From Bordetella sp. H567 (lineage in GTDB: Bacteria > Pseudomonadota > Gammaproteobacteria > Burkholderiales > Burkholderiaceae_B), in the NCBI RefSeq assembly GCF_001704295.1, contig NZ_CP012334.1:3732084-3796083 (forward strand): a stretch of 64,000 nucleotides of DNA. The letters are read 5' to 3'. Positions 63,816 to 64,000 of this stretch are shown piece after piece; within the stretch, counting starts at the first letter, position 1; every line of letters begins with the position of its first letter. The translations under genes and the position numbers were made by a program. The notes under the pieces were generated by a model, which was not told the origin of the DNA, searched no databases, and was given only the letters and a program-made list of their open reading frames with translations.

Positions 63816-64000
63816 TTATGCAATATCGGAGTATCTCGCGCAGGTCTCCACGACAACGCCGGCCTGCACCGCGGACGATAGCGCCGCCGCCCGCGGAAGG
63901 ATGTGCGCCCCATAGAAAAACGCCGTCGCCACCTTGTTGCGCAGAAATTCCGCGGACCATTCCGTACCCGTCGCATCGCCTTCGCTCAGAAGTCGCTCGC
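63816..64000 (-). CDS. Acyl-CoA dehydrogenase, C-terminal fragment (5' part beyond window)
   Basis: The last ~61 residues of a frame entering from the right edge: ERLLSEGDATGTEWSAEFLRNKVATAFFYGAHILPRAAALSSAVQAG, ending TAA at 63816-63818. The pattern F-RNK-ATA-F---H-LPRA--L is that of the C-terminal domain of DmdC-type acyl-CoA dehydrogenases, in which the tail helices end the protein. Only the tail is present, so the substrate class is unknown. Confidence 0.7.
   Translation of the reverse strand, partial: ERLLSEGDATGTEWSAEFLRNKVATAFFYGAHILPRAAALSSAVQAGVVVETCARYSDIA

Overview
The window is high-GC DNA from a betaproteobacterium, most likely an Alcaligenaceae member of the Bordetella/Achromobacter group. 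The evidence is the gene repertoire and neighbourhoods: scpB-rluB next to an initiator tRNA, orn / M48 peptidase / rsgA / Nudix / rplS in a row, a paaABCDE-paaN-paaG-paaI-paaK cluster with divergent paaX, and transporter operons with NMT1-type binding proteins beside LysR or GntR regulators. No species call is possible from sequence reading alone.

Layout. 1-3.7 kb: rluB (runs off the left edge) and scpB, both with repetitive low-complexity tails, divergent from tRNA-fMet with a clear promoter and terminator. 4.4-5.9 kb: a CobW-type GTPase and a RidA-like protein. 6.1-12.6 kb: a seven-gene plus-strand operon (binding protein, ATPase, permease, SDR dehydrogenase, fumarylacetoacetase-like hydrolase, second binding protein, SMP-30 lactonase) facing a LysR regulator. 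13.8-19.7 kb: accessory genes, including an MFS exporter, a TumA-like antitoxin beside a TumE-like toxin broken by an in-frame stop, a penicillin-binding-type serine hydrolase and a sedolisin protease. 20.0-22.4 kb: a small island remnant bounded by a 49-bp direct repeat of the tRNA-Asn 3' part, carrying an acyltransferase and a 5'-truncated integrase. 22.4-26.6 kb: a GntR-amidase-DUF2848-MFS operon. 27.1-29 kb: tRNA-Thr, a DUF421 protein, CinA domain protein and a Gly-rich exported protein.

29.2-33.6 kb: sugar-diacid catabolism. GarD makes 5-dehydro-4-deoxyglucarate from galactarate and KdgD converts it to 2,5-dioxopentanoate; a UTRA-type GntR regulator and a beta-hydroxyacid dehydrogenase lie alongside, and two inverted copies of a 12-bp motif sit between kdgD and garD. 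33.6-40.3 kb: housekeeping and envelope genes (maiA-like GST, ispH, fkpB, radC, rpmE2, a GT39-type glycosyltransferase, a MATE transporter). 40.3-49.5 kb: aerobic phenylacetate degradation: PaaK activates phenylacetate to its CoA ester, PaaABCDE epoxidises the ring, PaaG isomerises the epoxide, PaaN is the aldehyde-dehydrogenase-type protein, PaaI is the salvage thioesterase and PaaX the phenylacetyl-CoA-responsive repressor.

49.5-53.7 kb: RNA and translation genes. 53.7-55.4 kb: a small membrane protein and a PA0069/Rv2578c-type radical SAM protein with a near-perfect LexA box in its promoter. 55.6-62.8 kb: sulfate assimilation, transcribed sbp-cysT-cysW-cysA-cysH-cysD-cysN; the reductase has the iron-sulfur cysteines of an APS reductase. 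63.0-64 kb: a 1-Cys peroxiredoxin and the end of an acyl-CoA dehydrogenase that runs off the right edge.

The observations most worth following are the nonsense-disrupted TumE toxin beside an intact antitoxin, the tRNA-Asn island remnant, the SOS-box promoter of the radical SAM gene (predicted leaderless), and the operon with two paralogous binding proteins.
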